64,000 nucleotides of DNA from Moheibacter sediminis (GCF_900176425.1 NZ_FWXS01000003.1:124001-188000); one strand, 5' to 3'. Numbered from the stretch's first letter, positions 6,944 through 15,502 are shown. Numbers and translations: made by a program. The notes: a model not told the origin generated them from the sequence alone.

Positions 6944-9252
6944 TATTCATTAAATTTTTTAAGGTTATACTTTTTAACTCGTTTTTTTATAGATGATTTT
7001 CCGCCATCAGTTATTTCAGCTATATAATCTACCACACTTTTTTCTTCTATATTTCCCTCTAATGCACATGATATAATTTTAATTTTATTATTCTCAATGT
7101 TTCTACACAATATGATATTTTGAGCATCTGCCAACATAGGAATTGTTGCATTATGCGAAACTAATATGACTTGTTTTTTAGATTTAATTTTTTTGATTGC
7201 ATTAACAAGACCTTTATTTATATAGTTAGTAGCTAAATTGTCTTCTGGCTGATCAATAATTATCGGAGAGATGTCTTCTTCATAACCTAATATTAAATCT
7301 AAGATAATGGAAGTTTTCCAACCCGGGCTTAAGGAATCAAAATCTTTCCCATCTTTAGTTATTATTTTATACTTTTTTCGATTTAAATCTTCAAAGTCAC
7401 TATAAATTTTCTTTTCTAAATCATCATAACTATGCACTTTAGGATTTTGTTTTTTATGGTTTATATCAAAGAAAATATTTGGAGTTATATCTTCAAATCT
7501 ATCAATTTTTGTTTTTAAATATTTGTTAGAAACATCTATAAATTTATCTTTATTTAATTTAAAATCATTTTCAATATGTAGTTTATGCCCCATTGATTCT
7601 ATAACTTCAGATTCAAAGTTTAATGAGTAGTTTGCTATTTTATCTAAAATTTCATCAAATCTTTTAGTAGCTTTAATATACTTCTTTAAAGAAATTATTA
7701 GCTTTTCAAAATGTAATTTTTTACTTTGATCTTCCGAATTATTTTCTCGAAGTATACTATCATAATTTGTTTTTGAACTGGTTACGATATTTCTTATTTC
7801 ACTCTCTTTCAAACTACTATTGTAAGCAAAATTTAGTTCAGACCTCAATCTTGTCATTAGTGTATCATCATGAATTACGAAAGGATATTTACTAAGGAAT
7901 TCGTCTATTTCATTCAAATTATTTATGAATTCATAATATTTTGCACTCCCAAACTCTAATTTAGTTTCATCAATGTCAGAAGGTAAAATATTTTTAAAGG
8001 GATTGGTGCGCAAATTTTTATTCACAATCAATCGGGAAATTATAGGTATTGTATTTAAATTCTGTACTTCATTATCAATGATTTTCACATTTTTAATAAG
8101 TTCTTGAATATCTTTTTTTAAGATAAGCAATCCATTATTTATTTGTTCTTTTATGTTTGCATCACCAGGAAAAACATTTTTTATTATATCAATGTCATCA
8201 ATTTTATTTTCTGAGATGTTGTTTACAACACTCATTATATAATTTTGAGACAAAAAATGTGGAGTCATCCCCGATGGGTTTATAATTTCTGCTTTGTCAA
8301 TTTCATATTGTTCTAAATAAATAGATGATTGAGTTGTTGCTGAAATGTTTTTATGTATAGAATCTACTAAAAGAGATTTTCCACTTGAAGAGCTACCAAT
8401 AACAACATTTAATCCTGCTGTTAGTTCAACATCAATATCAATATTTGATTTATGAAGTTTGACGCTCTTTATATTCTCTGACCAAAATTCAGGTTTTGTT
8501 TCTGAGTAAATAAGCCTTGAAGATTCTGATAAAGATAATCTCAACCCATTAAAAGTCGGCTTAGCTAACATCCAAGTAGGCACGTATGGATTTTTATCTT
8601 TACCATTTGGATAACTTGTAGGCTCATAATTATCACTGCACGTAATCAGATTCACAAATTCATTTATTCCAAGTTTAGTAAAATATTCTTGAGTTCTTTC
8701 TAATCCTCTATTCCCTCTAGCAGTAAATCCATCAAACTGATTGTAGTAAATGCTTTTTTCTAAAGTAGTATCAAATTTTACTCCTGTTGGTATTGAAGTA
8801 TCAAATGTCGCATGAGATTGACCACCATGGGGTAAAAGTAGAAAATCATAATTGTCAAATTCATTAATTATTTGTTGAATTGTTGGTATGGTTGGGTCTA
8901 ATTTTTCGACAACCTTATCAGGATATAGTTTGTCAAGTTTCTTATTTACATCATCAATTATTTCGGAATTCAATTCAACAACATCAAAGTATATATGACA
9001 ATGATAAGCAGGGCAATTATCATAATTTTTGATATGGAGTTCAACCCCCAATATTATATTTAAATTTAATTCTTTGGCTTTTAAATATGCTTTCTTGTTT
9101 ATGGTATTATGATCAGTTAAAGAAATTAGGAAATCAGAATTATTAGTGAAATTATTAATTTTTTCAACTAATAATTCAATAGGATAATTATCAACTAAAT
9201 TATTGGCATTATCTGAAGTATGAATATGAATGTCGACGAAAATTGGATTCAT
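6943..9252 (-). CDS. PHP-domain protein fused to an SMC/RecF-like ABC ATPase
   Basis: The 769-residue protein begins with a PHP metal-dependent phosphoesterase domain: VDIHIHTSD (His9, His11), SLTDHNT (Asp47, His48), GVELHI (Glu71), YHCHIYFD (His84, His86) and a later LLPHGG. A Walker A motif GSSSSGKS lies near residue 285, followed by a long Asn/Lys/Ile-rich helical, probably coiled-coil, segment. Then come an ABC signature-like LSPGWKTS, a Walker B PIIIDQPEDN and an H-loop ILVSHN near the C terminus. A nuclease-like domain on an ABC ATPase is a layout often met in mobile defence genes, but I cannot assign a named system. G+C is very low (7 of 60 bases at 7501-7560), suggesting horizontal acquisition. 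One base overlaps the small downstream gene. Confidence 0.85.
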   Translation of the reverse strand: MNPIFVDIHIHTSDNANNLVDNYPIELLVEKINNFTNNSDFLISLTDHNTINKKAYLKAKELNLNIILGVELHIKNYDNCPAYHCHIYFDVVELNSEIIDDVNKKLDKLYPDKVVEKLDPTIPTIQQIINEFDNYDFLLLPHGGQSHATFDTSIPTGVKFDTTLEKSIYYNQFDGFTARGNRGLERTQEYFTKLGINEFVNLITCSDNYEPTSYPNGKDKNPYVPTWMLAKPTFNGLRLSLSESSRLIYSETKPEFWSENIKSVKLHKSNIDIDVELTAGLNVVIGSSSSGKSLLVDSIHKNISATTQSSIYLEQYEIDKAEIINPSGMTPHFLSQNYIMSVVNNISENKIDDIDIIKNVFPGDANIKEQINNGLLILKKDIQELIKNVKIIDNEVQNLNTIPIISRLIVNKNLRTNPFKNILPSDIDETKLEFGSAKYYEFINNLNEIDEFLSKYPFVIHDDTLMTRLRSELNFAYNSSLKESEIRNIVTSSKTNYDSILRENNSEDQSKKLHFEKLIISLKKYIKATKRFDEILDKIANYSLNFESEVIESMGHKLHIENDFKLNKDKFIDVSNKYLKTKIDRFEDITPNIFFDINHKKQNPKVHSYDDLEKKIYSDFEDLNRKKYKIITKDGKDFDSLSPGWKTSIILDLILGYEEDISPIIIDQPEDNLATNYINKGLVNAIKKIKSKKQVILVSHNATIPMLADAQNIILCRNIENNKIKIISCALEGNIEEKSVVDYIAEITDGGKSSIKKRVKKYNLKKFNE

Positions 9253-9318
9253 GATTTATATGTTTTAGTAGATAGTTTTTAATTTTTTTCAAATCTAATC
9301 AATCTGATTTAAAATATT

Positions 9319-9334
9319 TTACGGAAAACCGTAA
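9319..9334. promoter_or_regulatory. palindrome upstream of the PHP-ATPase gene
   Basis: TTACGG-AAAA-CCGTAA lies 67 bases before the start codon of the minus-strand PHP-ATPase gene. It has no T tract, so it is more likely an operator or leader hairpin than a terminator. Confidence 0.35.
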
Positions 9335-9395
9335 TCGCTCCGATTTCCAAAAAAAATCAAAAATTCAGATTCCGTACAGCCCAATTCCTCCAACT

Positions 9396-9740
9396 ATCCC
9401 AACCCTAAATTCCCTTAAATCCTCAACATTGCAAAACAAATCCCCAAACTTCCTGATTCCAACCCAATACATTACAGATTTATCCCCATTTTCTTACATT
9501 AGATCCCCATAATTCTCAATAGTATCCCCAAAACTGTACTAAGTATCCCCATACTTTTCCAAAGCATCCCCAGAATTAAACTGAGTATCCCTTTACTTTT
9601 CCATTACATCCCTGGAATTAAACCAAGCATCACCCTAGTTAGCATCCCCCTGAACTGAACATAGCATCCCCAGACTTGGCGATGGCATCCCTAAAATTCT
9701 ACAGATATATCTCAGAAATAAATTTGCAATCCTTAATGGA
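9396..9740. repeat. degenerate 21-bp-period tandem array (ATCCCCA units)
   Basis: Heptamers of the form ATCCCCA or close variants start at 9419, 9440, 9482, 9503, 9524, 9545, 9566, 9587, 9608, 9629, 9644, 9666, 9687 and 9709. The step is 21 bases almost throughout; 9461 is a degenerate unit and 9644 is shifted. Read on the minus strand in one frame the units encode heptads such as ALEKYGD, TIENYGD, TQFNSGD and AWFNSRD, interrupted by stops. The array fills most of the 504-base gap between the glycosylase and the PHP-ATPase gene. Nothing else was seen in that gap except the palindrome at 9319. Confidence 0.8.
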
Positions 9741-9756
9741 AGATTCTCAAAAAAAC

Positions 9757-10374
9757 TTAATAAACCGCCGTTTTACCCCTTTTACACAAGTAATGATGCC
9801 ACATAAAGTACGTAGCAAGTGAACGGCAGGGCTGCCACCGCACAGCAACTTCCAGAATTTCCTCATGCGAAGTCACTTCATACAACGCTTTGATGGTATT
9901 TACTACCGCTATATCCCCGATTGGAAAGATATCCTTATGCTGCAGACAAAACAAAAGATAAACATCCGCAGTCCAGTTTCCGATTCCTTTGATGGAAATT
10001 AATTTCTTCCGAACCGTCGGCTCATCCATCCCGATCAATTCCTCCAAAACCAATTCCCCACTTACAAGGGCAACAGAAAGATTGCGCAGATATTTCGCTT
10101 TTTGCCAGCTGATATGACAATTCCGCATTTCCTCATCAGAAAGCAGTAAAATATTCTCAGGCGAGAACGATTTGATATAACCATTTAACCTTTCAAAGTG
10201 AGCCTTCGCCGAAGCTAGACTGACCTGTTGCTCCAAAATAATCTTCGACAACGAAATGAAATCAGCACTTCTCTCCCAGTTAGGAGGCGCACCATATAAC
10301 GCATAAATTTCACGGATAATTTCATCCTTCTCCAAAAGAAAATCCAAATCTTTTTGATTAACAATCTTATCCAT
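9757..10374 (-). CDS. DNA-3-methyladenine glycosylase II (AlkA-like, HhH-GPD)
   Basis: The 205-residue protein is a helix-hairpin-helix base-excision glycosylase. The hairpin and catalytic region is clear: LISIKGIGNWTADVYLLF followed by FPIGDIAV, whose Asp is the expected catalytic residue of the GPD superfamily. ILEQQVSLASAKAHFERL near residues 47-64 matches the conserved N-terminal helices. It lacks the extra N-terminal domain of E. coli AlkA, as most short bacterial forms do, and has no Fe-S cluster motif. It excises alkylated purines. It appears monocistronic and its stop abuts the 21-bp repeat array. Confidence 0.88.
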   Translation of the reverse strand: MDKIVNQKDLDFLLEKDEIIREIYALYGAPPNWERSADFISLSKIILEQQVSLASAKAHFERLNGYIKSFSPENILLLSDEEMRNCHISWQKAKYLRNLSVALVSGELVLEELIGMDEPTVRKKLISIKGIGNWTADVYLLFCLQHKDIFPIGDIAVVNTIKALYEVTSHEEILEVAVRWQPCRSLATYFMWHHYLCKRGKTAVY

Positions 10375-10405
10375 TTTAAAACTAGTGGCTATTGCCTAAT
10401 TACTT

Positions 10406-11278
10406 TTAGTAAGTCTTTGTCATATCCGTCGGGAAAACCAAGTTGTATTCCGTCGGAAAGAAATCTTCTTTCGGAAGTGAAAGTTTACCATCTTCCGATT
10501 CAAATACCGAAATCACAGCAATCTTCAAATCCGGATTCAACTTTTTCAAATACCAGAAGATTCCGCCATATTGTTTGCTGTGAAAATCACCCTGATAATG
10601 TAAAAGTAAATGACCTTGTTTCCAGTTTTGTAGAATAGATTCCGCCATAGTTGCATCTTTCACCGCTTGTGCTGCAACAAAGTTCATTGCACTTGGACCT
10701 GCGTGGTCTCCCATCATTTCCAACATTTCAGGATAGCCCGGTGTGTCCAATGTCACTTCCACAGGAAGTTTCATCATATAAGTTTTTTCTTTCGGAGTAA
10801 CAGTATTCAAACTATCCAATCCCTTTTTGGAAACGATGGAAGCATATCTTCTCGGAATATTTGTCGCGATGAAATTCAATTTTTTATCTTTTGCAAAATC
10901 AACCAAAGGTTTATAATCAGTAGTGAAATTATTCCACAAACGCATCGAATCTTTCAACACTTTCTCGCTCAATTTCCCGGATAAATAATCATTTAATTGA
11001 GATTGATTGTCACGTTCAAACATTTCTGCACCTAAAACCAGACTTGATTTTTTCTTGTCATAAAGTGCTTTGGTCAATTGTAATTGAAGCCAGTGATTGA
11101 TGGAATTATTGTGGTGTTCACCAAAAAGCACGATGTCATAATTTGCAAGGTCATTTACAATCTTATCAAATTTCACTTCTTTTCCTTTCTTATTGTAGAA
11201 TTGAAAAGGCTTTACATCTTGTGCAGATAGGATTGTAAACTGAAATATGAAGATGAAAAAAAGAATATATTTCGTCAT
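10406..11278 (-). CDS. ChaN-like exported iron/haem-associated protein
   Basis: I place the start at the ATG at 11278 (290 residues), because MTKYILFFIFIFQFTILSAQ is a good signal peptide, whereas starting nine codons earlier adds a polar extension. The mature protein carries the ChaN (Tiki/EreA-like superfamily) signature VLFGEHHNNSINHWLQ, and later GDHAGPSAMNFVAAQAVKDATMA and LLHYQGDFHSKQYGG, all typical of the family. Campylobacter ChaN binds haem cofacially and is linked to iron uptake; the hmu operon lies 1.2 kb away, though in a separate transcript. The actual ligand here is not proven. Confidence 0.85.
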   Translation of the reverse strand: MTKYILFFIFIFQFTILSAQDVKPFQFYNKKGKEVKFDKIVNDLANYDIVLFGEHHNNSINHWLQLQLTKALYDKKKSSLVLGAEMFERDNQSQLNDYLSGKLSEKVLKDSMRLWNNFTTDYKPLVDFAKDKKLNFIATNIPRRYASIVSKKGLDSLNTVTPKEKTYMMKLPVEVTLDTPGYPEMLEMMGDHAGPSAMNFVAAQAVKDATMAESILQNWKQGHLLLHYQGDFHSKQYGGIFWYLKKLNPDLKIAVISVFESEDGKLSLPKEDFFPTEYNLVFPTDMTKTY

Positions 11279-11471
11279 GACTGAATTAAATTGAATGAGC
11301 TGCAAATGAACATTAGAATTGTCGAATGAACAAATATTTGGTTGAGATATTTATCATTGAATCAATTGGTTTTGAAATAATTTAAGATAATTTTAAATCT
11401 GTTTATTGTAATTTTTTAAATGAATGGCTTTATTTTTAAGGAAATTGAATTTAACGATAAAATATTTACAA

Positions 11472-11903
11472 ATGAAAAAAGCACTGGTAACATTAGATTT
11501 AAGGAAAGACAGCGAGAAATTAGTACAAACGGCAATTGACTGGGCAAAAGCTTTTGATGCACAAATCATTTTATTGCATGTGGAATTGTTGGATTCGGAC
11601 AACAAATCTCTCGATACTTATTCGCAGGAAGACAAAGAAAAAATCATGATGCGTGATGAAAACATGAACAAGATTTTGGAGTTGGAACAAAGACTAACAG
11701 AAAATGGAATTGGTTTTGCACGTGTCATCAGATTTGGAAATCCGCAAGATGTAATTTTGGACGTAGCGAAATCTGAAAACGTAGATTTAATTTTTATGGG
11801 ATTGAACAAACATTCTGCAGCTTATAAATTCCTCATCGGAAGTGTTGCAGATTTGGTTGTTAAGAAAACGGATGTTCTGGTTTTATTGATTCCAAATGAT
11901 TAA
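11472..11903 (+). CDS. universal stress protein (UspA family)
   Basis: The start at 11472 (143 residues) fits the family, which begins with a first beta strand like MKKALVTLDL; the earlier in-frame ATG at 11424 adds 16 unlikely residues. The single Usp domain ends with the nucleotide-binding motif GLNKHSAAYKFLIGSVADLVVKKTDVLVLLI, which corresponds to the G-2x-G-9x-G(S/T) loop in a variant form. It is cytoplasmic, and members respond to growth arrest and stress. It is monocistronic and followed by a terminator. Confidence 0.9.
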   Translation: MKKALVTLDLRKDSEKLVQTAIDWAKAFDAQIILLHVELLDSDNKSLDTYSQEDKEKIMMRDENMNKILELEQRLTENGIGFARVIRFGNPQDVILDVAKSENVDLIFMGLNKHSAAYKFLIGSVADLVVKKTDVLVLLIPND

Positions 11904-11928
11904 TAAAATTAATTTTCTATTATAATTA

Positions 11929-11954
11929 AGGCCTCGATTTAGAGGCTTTTTTGT
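11929..11954 (+). terminator. intrinsic terminator after the Usp gene
   Basis: GCCTC-GATTTA-GAGGC followed by TTTTTTG. Confidence 0.75.
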
Positions 11955-11988
11955 TTAACAATTGACTCTAAAGTCTTGGTGAAAATTA

Positions 11989-11996
11989 TATATTTG
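11989..11996 (+). promoter_or_regulatory. candidate -7 box for the glycine-zipper protein gene
   Basis: TATATTTG matches the Bacteroidetes TAnnTTTG -7 element and lies 13 bases before the ATG at 12010; a TTG at 11962-11964 could serve as the upstream element. Confidence 0.45.
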
Positions 11997-12009
11997 GCAA
12001 AAAAACTAA

Positions 12010-12447
12010 ATGAAAAGATTATTGTATTTATGTTTATTTCTAGGGAGTTTGTCCTTTGCACAAGAATTTAAACAAATAAAGGTTACTGATGAAAACAGCT
12101 CAAAAACCCTGAAAAATGTTTCTGTGAATTTTGAAACGAATTTGTTGAGTTACAACGATGAAAATGGACAATTTGTGACCGAAAACATAGATAAGTACGA
12201 GAAAATTCAAGTTAAAAAAGGAACAAATTGGTTAGCTGGAATGTTAGGAGGAATGGCCGGAGGATTCTTGGGAAATGCTATTTCACGAGGTAAAGATGAA
12301 GAAATCTGGTATGGTGCTGGTCCGGCAATTTTGATTGGTGCAGGTATAGGAGCGATTGTGGGTACACTCTCTCCTCGATACAAAGTTTTGAAAAAAGAAA
12401 ATACTTCTATTTCGTTAGGCTTAAATTCTGTAAAATATACATTTTAG
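12010..12447 (+). CDS. exported glycine-zipper protein of unknown function
   Basis: This 145-residue protein has a signal peptide (MKRLLYLCLFLGSLSFAQ). A short beta-rich part resembling a carboxypeptidase-regulatory fold follows (KTLKNVSVNFETNLLSYNDENGQFVT). Two glycine-rich hydrophobic stretches come next (GMLGGMAGGFLGNAI and AILIGAGIGAIVGTL), typical of membrane-inserting glycine zippers. It is likely associated with the outer membrane or periplasm. I know of no characterised homologue. A candidate promoter lies directly upstream and a bidirectional terminator directly downstream, so it is a single-gene unit. Confidence 0.72.
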   Translation: MKRLLYLCLFLGSLSFAQEFKQIKVTDENSSKTLKNVSVNFETNLLSYNDENGQFVTENIDKYEKIQVKKGTNWLAGMLGGMAGGFLGNAISRGKDEEIWYGAGPAILIGAGIGAIVGTLSPRYKVLKKENTSISLGLNSVKYTF

Positions 12448-12465
12448 AAAATATTTTTAATAAAA

Positions 12466-12487
12466 AAAGCCCCTTAATTGGGGCTTT
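12466..12487. terminator. bidirectional terminator between glycine-zipper gene and hmuS
   Basis: AAAGCCCC-TTAATT-GGGGCTTT separates two convergent genes, with A and T tracts on either side. Confidence 0.8.
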
Positions 12488-12496
12488 AATTTTATC

Positions 12497-13525
12497 TTAT
12501 TTTTCTAATTCTCCAACGAGTTTTCTCCATTCTTCCAATTCAGGAATTCCTGGTTTTCTCTTTCCAAAGAACTGAACGATGATTTCTCCTTCAGAATTAA
12601 ATACTTCAATTGCTGTTACCAATCCGTCTTCAGTTGGTTTTCTTACTACCCAGGTCTCAGCAATTTTTGCAGTATCCAAATGCAAATTGAAATTCGGATC
12701 CATCACATTGAACCATGTTCCGTGCCACATCGTTTTCTTTACATTTCCGGTATGGATCTGGATATTTCCTCTGTTTCCAACAAAAACCATGATAGGTAAA
12801 TTTCTTTCAGAAGCCTGTTCAAGCATCTTAGAAATTTTTTCATTGTCAATCTTTCTGGCAAAGGTCTGATCCGGAGCCAAACGTAAAGCCTGCAATCTGC
12901 TTACGCCGAACTGACGCAACATCATGAAGAAATTATGCGTGTCTTTCAATTCTCTCCAAGCCGTTTGGAAACCTTCTACATCGATTTCAGAATCAGGTTT
13001 TTCTTCTGCTTTCGGAGCGATTGCTTCTGTTTCGATTCCTGTCGATTGATCTTCAGCTTTGAACTTTTCAACCAAAGCATCAAATGCTGCTTCGTTGCTG
13101 TCTTTAGTTAAATATATTTTATGAATTGCCAATCCGTCTTTCCCAAAGAATTGCAATGATTTTTTATCTCCTTCAACCACTGCGAAGGCATATTTCCAAT
13201 GAGAACCAAAAATTCTCAAATCGATGTCTTCTCCTACGAAAAGCTGTGCATGCGGATTGCTGAAATCTCCGTTCAAATAAACCCCTTTTCTTTCATGAAC
13301 ACATTCATCGTTACGTGTCAAAGCCATTACTTTTCCCAAAGATTCAACTTCAGAAAGTATTGCAGGAATGTCAGAACTCAATTTCGTAGCGCCTTCATTT
13401 ACAGTAGTTGAAAGTAATTCTCCCTCGCTAACTCCCAATGCATCAGCAGCATTTCTGATTCGCAAATGAGGTTGCTCTGCTTTCAGCGCATTCCATTTTT
13501 CTTTTAGTGTATCAGTACTTGTCAT
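12497..13525 (-). CDS. hmuS: hemin-degrading factor (HmuS/HemS family)
   Basis: The 342-residue cytoplasmic protein has the duplicated HemS/ChuX-like fold: the N-terminal half opens with LKEKWNALKAEQPHLRIRNAADALGVSEGELL and the second half with FQTAWRELKDTHNFFMML. Conserved haem-protein phrases NRGNIQIHTGNVKKT and MWHGTWFNVMDPNFNLHLD are visible. Members bind and degrade imported haem or pass it on. It is the last gene of the hmuTUVS cluster, separated from hmuV by a 103-base spacer containing a repeat, so its expression may be partly independent. Confidence 0.93.
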   Translation of the reverse strand: MTSTDTLKEKWNALKAEQPHLRIRNAADALGVSEGELLSTTVNEGATKLSSDIPAILSEVESLGKVMALTRNDECVHERKGVYLNGDFSNPHAQLFVGEDIDLRIFGSHWKYAFAVVEGDKKSLQFFGKDGLAIHKIYLTKDSNEAAFDALVEKFKAEDQSTGIETEAIAPKAEEKPDSEIDVEGFQTAWRELKDTHNFFMMLRQFGVSRLQALRLAPDQTFARKIDNEKISKMLEQASERNLPIMVFVGNRGNIQIHTGNVKKTMWHGTWFNVMDPNFNLHLDTAKIAETWVVRKPTEDGLVTAIEVFNSEGEIIVQFFGKRKPGIPELEEWRKLVGELEK

Positions 13526-13555
13526 ATTGTGTTATTTGTTAAAAGTTCTATATTA

Positions 13556-13626
13556 TGTATTAAGTATCAAGAAGTAGGTATCAAGTATTAATCTAGCTTA
13601 TATTCTTACTTACGTCTCGTGTCTAA
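13556..13626. repeat. GTATTAAGTATCAAG-type dispersed repeat inside the hmu operon
   Basis: The hmuV-hmuS spacer has repeated GTATCAAG and GTATTAA words followed by TTACTTACGTCTCGTGTCTA. This resembles short repeats widespread between flavobacterial genes; I recognise the type but cannot name it. Confidence 0.4.
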
Positions 13627-13628
13627 AA

Positions 13629-14408
13629 TTAATTTCCAAAGATAATCATCGGATTCTGGGTAATCGGATTGGCGCAAATGGCACAAGGAAAATTATACGC
13701 TTCGCTGATGATTTTCTCATTGAAAACTTCTTCAGGTTTTCCATGTGCAGCCACCTTTCCGTTTTTCATTAATAAAATATTGTCTGCAAACTGTGCAGCC
13801 AGATTCAAATCGTGTAAAACAACAATCGCGGTATTGGCTTTTTCTGTAAAATCTTTTATAGTTTTAAGTGCTTTGTGCTGGTGTTTGATGTCGAGGTTAT
13901 TCAACGGTTCATCCAAAAACAAAAGTTTGTGCGTGACATCATTTTTCAATTGTGCCAATGCCCTTGCCAAATGAACCCTTTGTTTTTCTCCACCCGAAAG
14001 TGTATTGTATTCGCGGTCTCTCAGATGCAAAATATCAGTTTCCTGCATGGAATTTTCGGCCGCTTCTAAATCCTCAGCTCTTGGTGTGGAATTGAAATAA
14101 GGATAACGCCCCATCATCACAACATCTTTGATCAACAAAGGAATTTCGTTGCTATTGTGTTGGGAAAATTTTGCCTTGTTTTTAGCTAAATCTTTTAAAT
14201 CCCAATCTTTAAATAATTTATTCTTGAAAAGAACAGATTGTTTTTGTTTGGATGAAGTTTCATTTGCCAAAACACTCAAAAGTGTAGATTTTCCGGCACC
14301 GTTTGGACCCACGATTGCTAAGAATTCTCCATATTCAACTGACACATCAATATCATTTAATATTGAAAATTTTTTATGCGAATAATTTATCTGATGGCCT
14401 TTGATCAT
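13629..14408 (-). CDS. hmuV: haem ABC transporter ATP-binding protein
   Basis: This 259-residue ATPase has Walker A GPNGAGKST near residue 34, the Q-loop region, signature LSGGEKQRVHLARAL, Walker B LLFLDEPLNNLD and an H-loop (VVLHDLNLAAQ). These and the length fit HmuV of haem importers. Its ATG shares one base with the hmuU stop codon (TAATG at 14408), so the two are translationally coupled. It energises import of haem across the inner membrane. Confidence 0.95.
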   Translation of the reverse strand: MIKGHQINYSHKKFSILNDIDVSVEYGEFLAIVGPNGAGKSTLLSVLANETSSKQKQSVLFKNKLFKDWDLKDLAKNKAKFSQHNSNEIPLLIKDVVMMGRYPYFNSTPRAEDLEAAENSMQETDILHLRDREYNTLSGGEKQRVHLARALAQLKNDVTHKLLFLDEPLNNLDIKHQHKALKTIKDFTEKANTAIVVLHDLNLAAQFADNILLMKNGKVAAHGKPEEVFNEKIISEAYNFPCAICANPITQNPMIIFGN

Positions 14409-15442
14409 TACATCGAATTTTTAAATCTAATTAAAATTGCAATGAAAACCGGTGCTCCTAAAAATGCGGTAATTACACCTATCGGAATTTCCGATGGCGC
14501 AACAATTGTTCGGCTGAACGTATCGGCAACCAACAATAAAATACTTCCCATCACAGCTGACATCGGAAGGATGATTTGGTAATTGGATTTAAAAATTAAC
14601 CTTAAAATGTAAGGAACGATCAATCCTACAAACCCTATTGTACCTGAAAAGGCGACGCAAGATCCAACCATCAATGCAGTTAAAACTACGATTTGTTTTT
14701 TAATTTTTTCAATATTAATTCCCAAATGTTCAGCGTCTTTTTCTCCCAACATCATTGCGTTTAATGCTTTTCCTCTGTGAATTAAAAGCGAATAAGAAAG
14801 AATCATTACTGCAAATAAAATTCCGTTTTTGGTCCAGGTTGCTCCACCTAAACTTCCTAAATTCCAAAACGTCAAATCGCGTAATTGCTCGTCCTTGGAC
14901 AGATAAATTAAAAACCCAACGCATGCAAAACCTAAAGCCGAAATCGCTACTCCTGAAAGTAACATGATGACTACGTTGGTCTTACCTTGAGTTGTGGACA
15001 TTTTATAAACCATGATTGTTGTAAGCAAAGCGCCAATAAATGCTGCGATGCTAATCAATGAAAATTGTAAAAAATCCGGTAAAAAGTCACGAAAAAATGA
15101 GCCTAATACAATAGTGATTGCTGCCATCAAAGTAGCTCCGGCTGTGATTCCGATTAAATCAGGTGTTGCAAGCGGATTGCGAAACATACCTTGCATAGAA
15201 GTTCCTGCAACTGCCAAAATACTTCCGATGAGAATTGCCATGACTATCCTTGCCATACGCACGTCCCAAATCACATATTTTTCGCTCAATGAAACGTTAG
15301 GACTTCCCGAAATTACCTCTCCTAAAACGGTAATCGGAGATTTTCCGCCAAAATCATATACCCCCATAAATAAAGCTCCTATTGTTAATGTGATGAGTAA
15401 CAGGATGCTTGTAGAAAGGTATATTGCTAATTTGTTCTGCAT
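14408..15442 (-). CDS. hmuU: FecCD-family haem/iron ABC permease
   Basis: The 344-residue membrane protein belongs to the BtuC/FecCD permease family: about ten hydrophobic helices, with the hallmark LAVAGTSMQGMFRNPLATPDLIGITAGATL near residues 80-108 and GTIGFVGLIVPYILRL near 258. It forms the channel with HmuV and takes haem from HmuT. It is separated from hmuT by a 67-base spacer holding a long GTCATT-type hairpin, which could lower read-through or stabilise the upstream message. Confidence 0.95.
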   Translation of the reverse strand: MQNKLAIYLSTSILLLITLTIGALFMGVYDFGGKSPITVLGEVISGSPNVSLSEKYVIWDVRMARIVMAILIGSILAVAGTSMQGMFRNPLATPDLIGITAGATLMAAITIVLGSFFRDFLPDFLQFSLISIAAFIGALLTTIMVYKMSTTQGKTNVVIMLLSGVAISALGFACVGFLIYLSKDEQLRDLTFWNLGSLGGATWTKNGILFAVMILSYSLLIHRGKALNAMMLGEKDAEHLGINIEKIKKQIVVLTALMVGSCVAFSGTIGFVGLIVPYILRLIFKSNYQIILPMSAVMGSILLLVADTFSRTIVAPSEIPIGVITAFLGAPVFIAILIRFKNSM

Positions 15443-15453
15443 TTAAATGTATT

Positions 15454-15502
15454 TGTCATTTCGAGGCACGAGAAATCTTTTTCTTCGTACCTCAGAATGA
15501 CA
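15454..15502. repeat. palindromic GTCATT repeat between hmuT and hmuU
   Basis: TGTCATTTCGAGGCACGA (15454-15471) and TCGTACCTCAGAATGACA (15485-15502) form an 18-bp imperfect inverted repeat around a 13-base loop. It is the best preserved member of the GTCATT family here. Confidence 0.65.

Noticed and set aside
9396-9740. CRISPR array
   Set aside because: The period is 21 bases with no separate conserved repeat and unique spacer of normal size, and no cas genes are near.
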